A stretch of DNA of 16,757 nucleotides from Candidatus Stercoripulliclostridium pullicola (GCA_017694145.1 JADINF010000064.1:1-16757); one strand, 5' to 3'. Positions 1 to 6,342 are shown, counted from the first letter of the stretch. Translations and numbers: made by a program. Notes: a model not told the origin generated them from the letters alone.

Positions 1-155
1 ACCTCGGTTATGCTCGCGAAGTGCTTGTCGTTATATATCTCGGCCGCGTCGAGGTGACAATGATAGTCGACTATCGGAAGATCGGCTATCGCCGCGTACA
101 ACCTTTCGGAGGTAGAAGAGTTCAAGAGGAATTTTTTGTCCATAAATTTTTTCAT
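1..155 (-). CDS. uxaC: Uronate (glucuronate) isomerase, N-terminal part, runs off the window
   Basis: Reading the minus strand from the ATG at 155 gives 51 complete codons before the window edge. The start MKKFMDKKFLL, then LPIVDYHCHL, then ending FASITEV, matches the N-terminus of uronate isomerases (EC 5.3.1.12). These cytosolic amidohydrolase-superfamily enzymes convert D-glucuronate to D-fructuronate and D-galacturonate to D-tagaturonate. The HxH pair (His32, His34) is the expected metal-binding motif. A GGAG element at 163-167 (complement) lies about 8 nt upstream of this ATG. A second ATG at 162 is out of frame with the protein and too close to the GGAG. A strong promoter sits just upstream. 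The gene is divergent from the ribosomal cluster and unrelated to it in function. Family call is confident; completeness cannot be judged. Confidence 0.88.
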   Translation of the reverse strand, partial: MKKFMDKKFLLNSSTSERLYAAIADLPIVDYHCHLDAAEIYNDKHFASITE

Positions 156-197
156 ATTTCATTCTCCGTATATCGGTTTTGCGTTTTCAGTACTTAA

Positions 198-226
198 ATT
201 ATATTACATAAAATCTTCGCTTGCAA
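198..226 (-). promoter_or_regulatory. Promoter of uxaC, sigma-A type
   Basis: On the minus strand, TTGCAA (221-226) is followed after exactly 17 bp by a perfect TATAAT (198-203). Transcription would start near position 191, leaving a 5' UTR of about 35 nt before the uxaC ATG at 155. The consensus match and the distance to the start codon make this a confident housekeeping-sigma promoter, though start-site data are lacking. Confidence 0.78.
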
Positions 227-286
227 CACTTTAGCGCGCGACAAAAGGGAGCAGCGGTCGTTTTTGCCCGACGTTAACCGTCCGCA

Positions 287-307
287 CGCATATATTCCGT
301 ATATGCG
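287..307. repeat. Perfect 8-bp inverted repeat with 5-nt loop
   Basis: CGCATATA (287-294) and TATATGCG (300-307) are exact reverse complements separated by TTCCG. It lies 10 bp before a second palindrome (317-332). It may be a protein-binding site or a hairpin. No T-tract follows on either strand, so a terminator is unlikely. Confidence 0.6.
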
Positions 308-316
308 GGAGCCCGA

Positions 317-332
317 ACGTATGCGCATACGT
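317..332. repeat. Perfect 16-bp palindrome, possible operator
   Basis: ACGTATGC (317-324) is followed directly by its reverse complement GCATACGT (325-332). An uninterrupted, even-length palindrome with a GC-centred core resembles operators of LacI-type regulators, which often control uronate genes. However, it lies about 90 bp upstream of the uxaC -35 element, so any link to uxaC is an inference. Confidence 0.5.
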
Positions 333-424
333 GCATAGCTTCATAAGACCGCGTATGAGTTTGCGTTCATTTGTGCGATAGGGGCATCGTCGTCACGGGC
401 ACATATTCTCATCTGTGCGCGCAT

Positions 425-436
425 TGTCGCGCGACA
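425..436. repeat. Perfect 12-bp palindrome TGTCGCGCGACA
   Basis: TGTCGC is followed by its reverse complement GCGACA. Its right part, CGCGCGACA, recurs at 235-243 next to the uxaC -35 element. The shared word could be a repeated regulator site, or chance in a CG-rich spacer. Confidence 0.4.
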
Positions 437-570
437 TATAAATATTGTTCGCGCACGCGCGCGTAGAGCGTTTTTTTGCCCGTTACGCACGGCGGGAGCG
501 CGCAAACACCATATATTGGATATCTTTTTACTTTTTCCGTTAAAAAATTTGAAAATGTTGCGAAAATCGT

Positions 571-599
571 TTGACATATAGCTTTATCTTTGGTAACAT
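571..599 (+). promoter_or_regulatory. Main promoter of the S10 operon
   Basis: A perfect -35 TTGACA (571-576) is followed after 17 bp by TAACAT (594-599), preceded by TGG, which makes an extended -10 element. Transcription should start near 605-607. It is the only near-consensus promoter found upstream of rpsJ and is well placed to drive the whole downstream run of genes. Confidence 0.8.
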
Positions 600-605
600 A
601 TCACA

Positions 606-825
606 CGCTGGCTCCGAGGATTTTGGACTTTTTGTATGCCAAAACCGCTCGGTTAAGTGACCGACGATGGAATATTGCGTTTGTTTACGGGCGTCAATTC
701 CGGAGGATACACGGCAATGCGGTTCCATATTACGATTTCGGCGCGTGCGCCGTTTATTTAGAGGATACCGCGACACACACGGACTAGTGTGTACCAGTTA
801 CGACATCACAAGGAGGACATATATA
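606..825 (+). promoter_or_regulatory. Structured 5' leader of the S10 operon
   Basis: About 220 nt separate the predicted start from the rpsJ ATG, far more than a ribosome binding site needs. By eye it folds into several stems. (1) 614-626 pairs with 639-652: five GC-rich pairs, a small bulge, then TTTTGG/CCAAAA. (2) A competing hairpin, 649-653 with 660-664. (3) A long stem with ATGGAA (667-672) on TTCCAT (723-728) and ATTGC (674-678) on GCAAT (714-718). (4) CGGCG/CGCCG at 739-752, followed by TTTATTTA. (5) ACACAC (775-780) on GTGTGT (787-792). The rpsJ Shine-Dalgarno AGGAGG is at 811-816. This looks like a ribosomal-protein autoregulatory leader. The effector protein is unknown, and no match to a known family could be tested. 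Confidence 0.5.
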
Positions 826-1134
826 ATGGCAGGTCAAAAGATTAGGATTAAATTGAAAGCCTACGACCACAATCTGATAGACGCCTCGTGTGCCAAGATC
901 GTCGATGCCGCCCAAAGCACCGGCGCCAGCATTTCAGGACCTATCCCGTTGCCCACTGAGAAAGAAATCGTTACCATTCTCCGCTCCCCCCACAAATATA
1001 AGGACAGCAGAGAGCAGTTCGAACTTCGTACTCACAAGCGTTTGATCGATATCTACAACAGTTCCGCGCGCACCGTCGATTCTCTTATGAAGCTCGACCT
1101 TCCCGCCGGCGTCGATATCCAGATCAAACTTTAA
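826..1134 (+). CDS. rpsJ: 30S ribosomal protein S10 (also NusE)
   Basis: This 102-residue protein has the usual S10 length. It opens MAGQKIRIKLKAYDH and carries the conserved block SREQFELRTHKRLIDI. S10 sits in the head of the small subunit and, as NusE with NusB, also serves transcription antitermination. The ATG at 826 is chosen over an in-frame start at 667 because AGGAGG (811-816) lies 9 nt before it, the protein then matches family length, and the upstream codons fall in the untranslated leader. It is the first gene of the operon and is followed by L3 after 14 nt containing another AAGGAGG. Confidence 0.98.
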   Translation: MAGQKIRIKLKAYDHNLIDASCAKIVDAAQSTGASISGPIPLPTEKEIVTILRSPHKYKDSREQFELRTHKRLIDIYNSSARTVDSLMKLDLPAGVDIQIKL

Positions 1135-1148
1135 CAAGGAGGCTCACA

Positions 1149-1802
1149 ATGAATAAAGCGATTTTAGGTAAAAAACTCGGTATGAGCCAAATATTCACCG
1201 CTGACGGCACCATGATCCCCGTCACCGTCGTCGAAGCCGGTCCTTGCTGCGTAGTGCAGGTCAAGACCGCCGATAAAGACGGTTACGACGCGGTCAAAGT
1301 CGGTTTCGGCTCCGTGAAAGAGAAGAACGTAAACAAACCCACCGCCGGTCAGTATAAACAGGCGGGCGTCGCTCCCAGGAAGTATATGAGAGAGTTCCGT
1401 TTCGCGGATTGCTCCTCTTACGCCGTGGGCGGCGAGATCAAATGCGACGTATTCGCGGCAGGCGATCACGTAGACGTGGTCGGCACCTCCAAAGGTCGCG
1501 GCTACACCGGCACCATTCAAAGATGGAATACCCACTGCGGACCCAAGGCTCACGGTTCGGGTTACCACAGAGGCGTCGGCTCCCTGAGCGCGAACTCCAG
1601 CCCTTCAAGGGTTTTCAAGAATAAGAAAATGCCCGGTCAGTACGGTCACGAGCGCGTTACCGTGCAGAACCTCGAGGTTGTCAAAGTCGACGCCGCGCGC
1701 AATATCATTCTCATTGCCGGCGGTATCCCCGGACCCAAGGATTCTCTCGTCATCGTCAAGGAATCTCTCAAGAAGTCCCGCGGCTCCAAATGGTTCAAAT
1801 AG
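1149..1802 (+). CDS. rplC: 50S ribosomal protein L3
   Basis: The 217-residue product starts with the L3 signature MNKAILGKKLGMSQIF. It contains GTSKGRGYTGTIQRW (about 112-126) and SSPSRVFKNKKMPGQYG (about 150-166), the segment that reaches towards the peptidyl transferase centre. L3 is an early-assembly 23S rRNA binder. Where many L3 proteins read KRHGFxRGPxxHGS, this one reads QRWNTHCGPKAHGS, a mild local divergence. The start is supported by AAGGAGG at 1136-1142. L4 follows after 19 nt. Confidence 0.98.
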   Translation: MNKAILGKKLGMSQIFTADGTMIPVTVVEAGPCCVVQVKTADKDGYDAVKVGFGSVKEKNVNKPTAGQYKQAGVAPRKYMREFRFADCSSYAVGGEIKCDVFAAGDHVDVVGTSKGRGYTGTIQRWNTHCGPKAHGSGYHRGVGSLSANSSPSRVFKNKKMPGQYGHERVTVQNLEVVKVDAARNIILIAGGIPGPKDSLVIVKESLKKSRGSKWFK

Positions 1803-1821
1803 GGTTTAAGGAGATACGGAT

Positions 1822-2442
1822 ATGAAAGTGAATGTTATTAACACCCTGGGTAAAAAAGTAAGCACCATCGAGCTCAATGAGGCTGTTTTCGGATGCGAGT
1901 ACAACGAGGCTCTCATTCATCAGGTAGTCGTCGCTCAGCTCGCCAACAAGCGTCAGGGCACCAAGTCCACCCTCACCCGTACCGAAGTACGCGGAGGCGG
2001 CATCAAGCCCTGGAGACAGAAGGGTACCGGCAGAGCCCGTCAGGGAAGCATACGCGCTCCTCAATGGACTCACGGCGGCGTCGTATTCGCGCCGAAGCCC
2101 AGAGACTTCTCCAAGAAAGTCAATAAGAAAATGAGAGCGGGCGCTCTCTGCAGCGCTCTGAGCCGTAAGCTCGCCGACGGAGACATCATCGTTGTCGACA
2201 AATTCGATATCGCCGAGCCCAAGACCAAAGAAGTTGCCTTAGCTCTTAAGAATATCGGCGTAGAGAAGACCGCTTTGCTCGTTGTCAACGGACACGACGA
2301 CAAGCTCAATCTCGCGAGCCGCAATATTCAGGCGCTCACGCTCACCGACGTCGCGCTCATCAACGTGTACGATCTCGTGCGCGCCAATAAGTGCGTTCTC
2401 ACGGTGGACGCCGTCAACGCCCTTACGGAGGTATATGCGTAA
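1822..2442 (+). CDS. rplD: 50S ribosomal protein L4
   Basis: The protein has 206 residues, normal for L4. The conserved extended loop RTEVRGGGIKPWRQKGTGRA and then RAPQWTHGGVVF (about 53-89) lines the exit tunnel. The rest is the globular domain on the solvent side of the large subunit. In gamma-proteobacteria L4 represses its own S10 operon; whether it does so here is unknown, though the operon has a structured leader. An AAGGAG lies before the ATG. The TAA stop shares one base with the ATG of rplW (TAATG), so the two are translationally coupled. Confidence 0.98.
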   Translation: MKVNVINTLGKKVSTIELNEAVFGCEYNEALIHQVVVAQLANKRQGTKSTLTRTEVRGGGIKPWRQKGTGRARQGSIRAPQWTHGGVVFAPKPRDFSKKVNKKMRAGALCSALSRKLADGDIIVVDKFDIAEPKTKEVALALKNIGVEKTALLVVNGHDDKLNLASRNIQALTLTDVALINVYDLVRANKCVLTVDAVNALTEVYA

Positions 2443-2738
2443 TGAATAACTACTACGACATCATCATCAAACCCGTCCTCTCCGAAAAGAGCTACGACGG
2501 TATAGCAGCAAAAAGGTACGTCTTCAAAGTGCTCAAATCCGCCACCAAGACTCAGATCAAAGCGGCTGTGGAGCATATATTCGGCGTGACCGTGGACAAA
2601 GTCAACACCGTAAGAGTGTCCGGCAAAGTCAGACGCGGCGGCAGAAAGGACGAAGGCACGACCGCTTCCTATAAGAAAGCGTACGTGACTCTGACCGCCG
2701 ACAGCAAAGCCATCGAATTCTTCGAGAGCTTAGCGTAA
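2442..2738 (+). CDS. rplW: 50S ribosomal protein L23
   Basis: With the ATG at 2442 the product is 98 residues, the family norm, opening MNNYYDIIIKPVLSEKSYDG. It contains KRYVFKVLKSATKTQIKAAVE and the motif GVTVDKVNTVRV. L23 lies at the tunnel exit and is the docking point for trigger factor and the signal recognition particle. The longer frame opening at 2391 is rejected because it lies inside rplD. The GGAGG at 2427-2431 sits in the last codons of rplD. The start overlaps the rplD stop by one base. L2 follows after 21 nt. Confidence 0.97.
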   Translation: MNNYYDIIIKPVLSEKSYDGIAAKRYVFKVLKSATKTQIKAAVEHIFGVTVDKVNTVRVSGKVRRGGRKDEGTTASYKKAYVTLTADSKAIEFFESLA

Positions 2739-2759
2739 TAAGGAAGGAGGACAGTAAAT

Positions 2760-3587
2760 ATGGCAGTTATCAGATATAAACCTACCTCCCCCGCGCGCCG
2801 CAATATGAGCGTATCCGATTTCGCGGAGATCACCTCCACGACTCCGGAGAAGAGCCTTCTTGTCAGCAAGAATAAGACCGGCGGCCGCAACAACACGGGA
2901 AGAATCACCGTCAGACACATCGGCGGCGGTAACAGAAACAAATACAGGATCATCGATTTCAAGAGGAACAAAGACGGTATCCCCGCCAAAGTCGCCTCCG
3001 TTCAGTACGATCCCAACCGTAGCGCCAACATCGCGCTCCTCAACTACGCCGACGGCGAGAAGCGTTATATCCTCGCTCCCGTAGGTCTCGGAGTGGGCGA
3101 TACCGTCATAAGCGGCGAAGGCGCCGACATCAAAGCGGGCAACGCGCTTCTTCTTAGCGACATTCCCGTCGGTACCACCGTACACAACATCGAACTGCAA
3201 CCCGGCAAGGGCGGACAGATCGCTCGTTCCGCGGGCGTATCCGCTCAGCTCATGGCGAAAGAGGGCGGCAAAGCCACTCTGCGCATGCCTTCCGGCGAAA
3301 TGCGGTACGTAAGCATCAAATGCAAAGCCACCATCGGACAGGTCGGCAACCTCGATCACGAGAACGTGAGCGTCGGTAAAGCGGGTAAGACCCGTCACAT
3401 GGGCGTCAAACCCACCGTACGCGGCGTTGTCATGAACCCCTGCGACCACCCGCACGGCGGCGGCGAAGGCAAGAGCCCGATCGGTATGCCTTCACCCGTA
3501 ACACCTTGGGGCAAGCCCGCGCTCGGTTATAAGACCCGCAGCAAGAAGGCTAAATCCTCCAAGATGATCATCAAGCGCGTTAATTAG
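2760..3587 (+). CDS. rplB: 50S ribosomal protein L2
   Basis: The 275-residue protein has the L2 architecture: an N-terminal RNA-binding OB-type part and an SH3-like domain. The signature DHPHGGGEG at 229-237 contains the histidine region implicated in peptidyl transferase centre assembly, followed by SPVTPWGKPALGYKTR. The block usually read RHRGGGHKRKYR appears here as RHIGGGNRNKYR, so the usual basic HK pair is changed. AAGGAGG precedes the ATG. The gene ends with two in-frame TAG codons, the second being part of the Shine-Dalgarno of rpsS. Confidence 0.98.
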   Translation: MAVIRYKPTSPARRNMSVSDFAEITSTTPEKSLLVSKNKTGGRNNTGRITVRHIGGGNRNKYRIIDFKRNKDGIPAKVASVQYDPNRSANIALLNYADGEKRYILAPVGLGVGDTVISGEGADIKAGNALLLSDIPVGTTVHNIELQPGKGGQIARSAGVSAQLMAKEGGKATLRMPSGEMRYVSIKCKATIGQVGNLDHENVSVGKAGKTRHMGVKPTVRGVVMNPCDHPHGGGEGKSPIGMPSPVTPWGKPALGYKTRSKKAKSSKMIIKRVN

Positions 3588-3601
3588 TAGGAGGCACTGA
3601 A

Positions 3602-3883
3602 ATGAGTAGATCGGTTAAGAAAGGTCCTTTCTGCGAAGAAAGCCTTATGAAAAAAATCACTGCAATGAACGAATCCGGCGAGAAGAAGCCCGTTAAGACC
3701 TGGTCGAGAGCTTCGACGATATTCCCCGAATTCGTGGGACACACGATAGCCGTGCACGACGGCAGGAAGCATGTTCCGGTATACGTGACCGAAGATATGG
3801 TAGGTCTTAAGCTCGGCGAATTCGCGCCCACCAGGACCTTCCGCGGACACGCGGGAAGCAAAGCCGCCACCGGCAAGAAGTAG
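3602..3883 (+). CDS. rpsS: 30S ribosomal protein S19
   Basis: The product of 93 residues is normal for S19 and starts MSRSVKKGPF. It carries HDGRKHVPVYVTEDMVG and the C-terminal GEFAPTRTFRGHAG, which binds 16S rRNA in the head of the small subunit beside S13. AGGAGG is 8 nt upstream of the ATG. Its TAG stop is the first three bases of TAGGAGG, the Shine-Dalgarno of rplV. Confidence 0.98.
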   Translation: MSRSVKKGPFCEESLMKKITAMNESGEKKPVKTWSRASTIFPEFVGHTIAVHDGRKHVPVYVTEDMVGLKLGEFAPTRTFRGHAGSKAATGKK

Positions 3884-3896
3884 GAGGTTATTCGAT

Positions 3897-4283
3897 ATGG
3901 CAACCAGAATCAGAGAAAAAGCCCAGGCGAGAGCCGAGAGCAGAGATAACCGTCCGCATGCCGTCGCGAGAATGATCAGAATGTCGCCCTACAAGGTGCG
4001 CAGCGTTCTCGACGTTATCCGCGGCAAGAGCTATATCGAAGCGGTAGCGCTCCTCAACGCGATGAACAAAGCCGCTTGCGAACCCGTGCTCAAAGTCGTC
4101 AACAGCGCGGCGGCGAATGCGGAGAACAACCTTAACATGAATAAAGACACGCTTTACGTAGCGGAATGTTTTGCAGACCAGGGCCCCACGCTCAAGAGAA
4201 TGAGAGCGAGAGCCAAAGGCAGAGGCGCGAGGATACTCAAGCGCACCAGCCACATCACCGTCATACTTGACGCCGCGAAGTAA
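3897..4283 (+). CDS. rplV: 50S ribosomal protein L22
   Basis: L22 binds 23S rRNA early in assembly, and its long beta-hairpin lines the exit tunnel near L4. The hairpin tip and following strand are seen in LKRMRARAKGRGARILKRTSHITV near the C-terminus. The core opens at ARMIRMSPYKVRSVLDVIRGK (about 24). At 128 residues it is longer than the usual 110-115, because about 17 charged residues (MATRIREKAQARAESRD) precede the core. The ATG at 3897 has AGGAGG 9 nt upstream, which supports the long form. rpsC follows after 17 nt. Confidence 0.97.
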   Translation: MATRIREKAQARAESRDNRPHAVARMIRMSPYKVRSVLDVIRGKSYIEAVALLNAMNKAACEPVLKVVNSAAANAENNLNMNKDTLYVAECFADQGPTLKRMRARAKGRGARILKRTSHITVILDAAK

Positions 4284-4300
4284 TAGGAGGTTACGACAAA

Positions 4301-5002
4301 ATGGGACAAAAAGTTAATCCGCACGGTTTAAGAGTTGGTATCAATTCCCCTTGGAACAGCGTCTGGTACGCGGGTAAAAAGGATTTCGGCAAGTGCATCA
4401 AAGAGGACAACGAGATCCGTAAGTACCTCAAGAAGAATTACTACGACGCGGCTATATCCAACATCAATATCGAGCGCGCGGCGAGCAATATCAAGATCGA
4501 CATTTACTGCGGCAGAGTAGGCGTGGCGGTCGGTAAGATGGGTAAAGGCAAGGACGCCGCTCCCGCTCCCGAAGAAGCCGGCGCGAAAAAGAAAGGCATC
4601 GACGCCATCAACGCGGCTATCCGCAAGATAGTGGGACCCGACAAGACCTTCAACGTCAACGTGCACGAAGTCAAGAGCATGGACCTCAACGCCCAGCTCG
4701 TGGCGGAGAGCATCGCTACTCAGCTCGAGAAGAGGACTCCTTTCCGCAGAGCGATGAAATTCGCTATGGGAAGAGCCATGAGAGCGGGCGCCAAAGGTAT
4801 CAAAACGATGGTTTCCGGACGTCTCGACGGCGCCGAAATAGCAAGAAGCGAGAGTTATCACGAGGGTTCCATTCCTCTGCAGACGCTTCGCGCGGACATC
4901 GATTACGGCTTTGCCGAAGCACATACCACCTACGGTATCATCGGCGTGAAAACGTGGATATACAAAGGTGAAGTTTTCAAAGCGAAAGGAGGTAAAGACT
5001 AA
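4301..5002 (+). CDS. rpsC: 30S ribosomal protein S3, with an insertion in the KH domain
   Basis: The start MGQKVNPHGLRVG and the C-terminal domain (SGRLDGAEIARSE, LRADIDYGFAEAHTTYG, VKTWIYKGEV) are typical of S3, which forms part of the mRNA entry channel in the small-subunit head. The N-terminal KH domain has its GxxG loop as GKMG at 78-81. Directly after it comes an extra segment of about 17-18 residues, 82-99, rich in Ala, Pro, Glu and Lys. The next helix, IDAINAAIRKIVG, then resumes. Total length is 233. The frame stays open and flanking codons look normal, so it is a real insertion and not a frameshift. AGGAGG precedes the ATG. Confidence 0.97.
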   Translation: MGQKVNPHGLRVGINSPWNSVWYAGKKDFGKCIKEDNEIRKYLKKNYYDAAISNINIERAASNIKIDIYCGRVGVAVGKMGKGKDAAPAPEEAGAKKKGIDAINAAIRKIVGPDKTFNVNVHEVKSMDLNAQLVAESIATQLEKRTPFRRAMKFAMGRAMRAGAKGIKTMVSGRLDGAEIARSESYHEGSIPLQTLRADIDYGFAEAHTTYGIIGVKTWIYKGEVFKAKGGKD

Positions 5003-5004
5003 TT

Positions 5005-5451
5005 ATGTTGATGCCTAAAAGAGTTAAAAGAAGAAAGCAGCATCGCGGCAGAATGACCGGTAAGGCCATGCGCGGCAACGTCATCGCTTACGGCGAATAC
5101 GGCCTTGTCGCGGCGGAGCCCGGCTGGATCAAGAGCAATCAGATCGAAGCCGCCCGTGTTGCGATGACCAGATATATCAAACGTGGCGGTCAGGTATGGG
5201 TAGACATCTTCCCCCACAAGCCCGTCACCAAGCATCCCGCCGAAGCCCGTATGGGTAGCGGTAAGGGCGCTCCCGAATTCTGGGTCGCGGTAGTCAAACC
5301 CGGCAGAGTGATGTTCGAGATGGCGGGCGTCAGCGAAGAGCAGGCGAAAGAAGCTCTGCGTCTTGCGGCGAACAAGCTCCCCATCAAGTGCAAGATCGCT
5401 AAAAAAAGCGACCTCGAGAAAGCAGTAGAAGGCGGTGATTCGAATGACTAA
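5005..5451 (+). CDS. rplP: 50S ribosomal protein L16
   Basis: The protein opens with the L16 hallmark MLMPKRVKRRKQHRGRM and has 148 residues, near the family norm. Further conserved parts are GQVWVDIFPHKPVTKHPAEARMG and GKGAPEFWVAVVKPGRVMFE. L16 organises the A-site region of the large subunit. Its AAAGGAGGT (4985-4993) lies within the last codons of rpsC, and only 2 nt separate the rpsC stop from this ATG, so translation is probably coupled. The next gene, rpmC, starts inside its 3' end. Confidence 0.98.
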   Translation: MLMPKRVKRRKQHRGRMTGKAMRGNVIAYGEYGLVAAEPGWIKSNQIEAARVAMTRYIKRGGQVWVDIFPHKPVTKHPAEARMGSGKGAPEFWVAVVKPGRVMFEMAGVSEEQAKEALRLAANKLPIKCKIAKKSDLEKAVEGGDSND

Positions 5452-5695
5452 GAAATCTCAGCAATTTTTTGAAATGACCAACGAGGAACTGACCAACAAG
5501 GTCAACGAGCTTAAAGAAGAGCTGTTCAACCTGCGCTTCAAGCACGCGACCAATCAGTTGTCCAACCCCATGGTACTTGAGGAGTGCAAGAAGAACATCG
5601 CAAGAGCCAAGACCGTTCTTCGTCAGAGAGAGCTCGGCATCAGCGCCGAACCCGAGAAAGCGGCGAAAAAGACGCGCGCCAGGAAGAAGGCTTAG
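5444..5695 (+). CDS. rpmC: 50S ribosomal protein L29
   Basis: The ATG at 5444 gives 83 residues. It overlaps the rplP stop by 8 nt. A GTG at 5435 is also in frame, but it would leave no space for a Shine-Dalgarno, whereas GGCGGTG (5431-5437) is well placed for the ATG. The core MTNEELTNKVNELKEELFNL, then NPMVLEECKKNIARAKTVLRQRELG is standard L29, a two-helix protein near the tunnel exit. After residue 65 comes a basic tail (AEPEKAAKKTRARKKA) that most L29 proteins lack. Confidence 0.96.
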   Translation: MTKKSQQFFEMTNEELTNKVNELKEELFNLRFKHATNQLSNPMVLEECKKNIARAKTVLRQRELGISAEPEKAAKKTRARKKA

Positions 5696-5707
5696 GAGGA
5701 TTGAACA

Positions 5708-5962
5708 ATGGAAAGAAATCTCAGAAAAACGAGAGTAGGCATAGTCGTCAGCGACAAAATGGACAAGACCGTAGTCGTCGCCGTCGAGCAGAAGGTTAAG
5801 CATCCTCTGTATAAAAAGTATATTCTCCGCACCAAGAAGCTCAAAGTTCACGACGAGAACAACGAGTGCGGTATCGGCGACAAAGTCGAAGTAGCGGAAA
5901 CCCGTCCGCTCTCCAAGGAGAAGAATTGGCGCCTTGTCACCATCATCGAGAAGGCTAAGTAA
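5708..5962 (+). CDS. rpsQ: 30S ribosomal protein S17
   Basis: An 84-residue protein of the OB-fold S17 family, with the diagnostic strand pair VGIVVSDKMDKTVVVAVE, then KHPLYKKYILRTKKLKVHDENN and VEVAETRPLSKEKNWRLV. S17 is a primary 16S rRNA binder in the body of the small subunit. The preceding stop and the Shine-Dalgarno share bases (TAGGAGG, 5693-5699). The gene's own stop merges into the TAAGGAGG of rplN. Confidence 0.98.
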   Translation: MERNLRKTRVGIVVSDKMDKTVVVAVEQKVKHPLYKKYILRTKKLKVHDENNECGIGDKVEVAETRPLSKEKNWRLVTIIEKAK

Positions 5963-5973
5963 GGAGGCAGGAA

Positions 5974-6342
5974 ATGATACAACCTCAAACCAGATTGAAA
6001 GTAGCAGATAACTCCGGCGCGAAAGAGATAATGTGCATTCGCGTGTTGGGCGGCTCCTACGTGAGAAGCGGCAACATCGGCGACGTTATCATCGCGTCCG
6101 TCAAGACCGCTATCCCCGGCGGCACCGTCAAGAAAGGCGACGTCGTCAAGGCAGTTATCGTGAGGACCCATAAAGGCATCATGCGCAAGGACGGTACCCA
6201 CATCAAATTCGACGATAACGCCGCGGTCATCATCGACAACCAGAAACAGCCCCGCGGATCGCGTATCTTCGGACCTGTTGCGAGAGAGCTGAGAGATAAA
6301 GATTACATGAAGATCATATCCCTCGCACCCGAAGTGCTTTAA
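5974..6342 (+). CDS. rplN: 50S ribosomal protein L14
   Basis: At exactly 122 residues this matches the very constant length of L14. Conserved blocks are MIQPQTRLKVADNSGAKEIM, VKAVIVRTHKGIMRKDGT and PRGSRIFGPVARELR. L14 lies at the subunit interface and contributes to intersubunit bridges. In many bacteria it starts the spc operon; here only 11 nt separate it from rpsQ and I see no promoter between them, so it appears to be co-transcribed. Confidence 0.98.
   Translation: MIQPQTRLKVADNSGAKEIMCIRVLGGSYVRSGNIGDVIIASVKTAIPGGTVKKGDVVKAVIVRTHKGIMRKDGTHIKFDDNAAVIIDNQKQPRGSRIFGPVARELRDKDYMKIISLAPEVL

Larger units (their letters stand above)
227..570. other. Gene-free spacer between divergent uxaC and the ribosomal operon
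   Basis: I see no protein or RNA gene here that I can support. The stretch is rich in CG-containing palindromes and alternating CGCG/TATA tracts, quite unlike the coding DNA. It holds three perfect palindromic elements, listed separately. CGCGCGACA occurs at 235-243 and again at 428-436. A run of seven T at 471-477 follows CG-rich sequence, but only a 3-4 bp stem can form in front of it, so I do not call a terminator. A 78-codon minus-strand reading frame (341-577) has no Shine-Dalgarno and no recognisable protein character. Confidence 0.6.

Noticed and set aside
450..477. Possible terminator before the T7 run
   Set aside because: Only 3-4 bp stems can form near the T-run, and no gene on either strand ends here.
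341..577. 78-codon minus-strand open frame in the divergent spacer
   Set aside because: It has no Shine-Dalgarno, spans the palindromic CG-rich spacer, starts inside the S10 promoter -35 and its Arg/Ala-rich translation resembles no protein.
590..787. 65-codon plus-strand frame starting TTG before rpsJ
   Set aside because: Its start lies upstream of the predicted transcription start, in the -10 region, and it covers the structured leader; no Shine-Dalgarno or family signal.
667..825. N-terminal extension of S10 from an upstream ATG
   Set aside because: S10 is constant at about 102 residues; the AGGAGG at 811-816 fits the ATG at 826, and the upstream part lies in leader stems.
4544..4597. 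Frameshift or mobile insertion in rpsC
   Set aside because: The frame is kept, no target duplication or inverted ends are seen, and base composition matches the neighbours, so it is an in-frame protein insertion.
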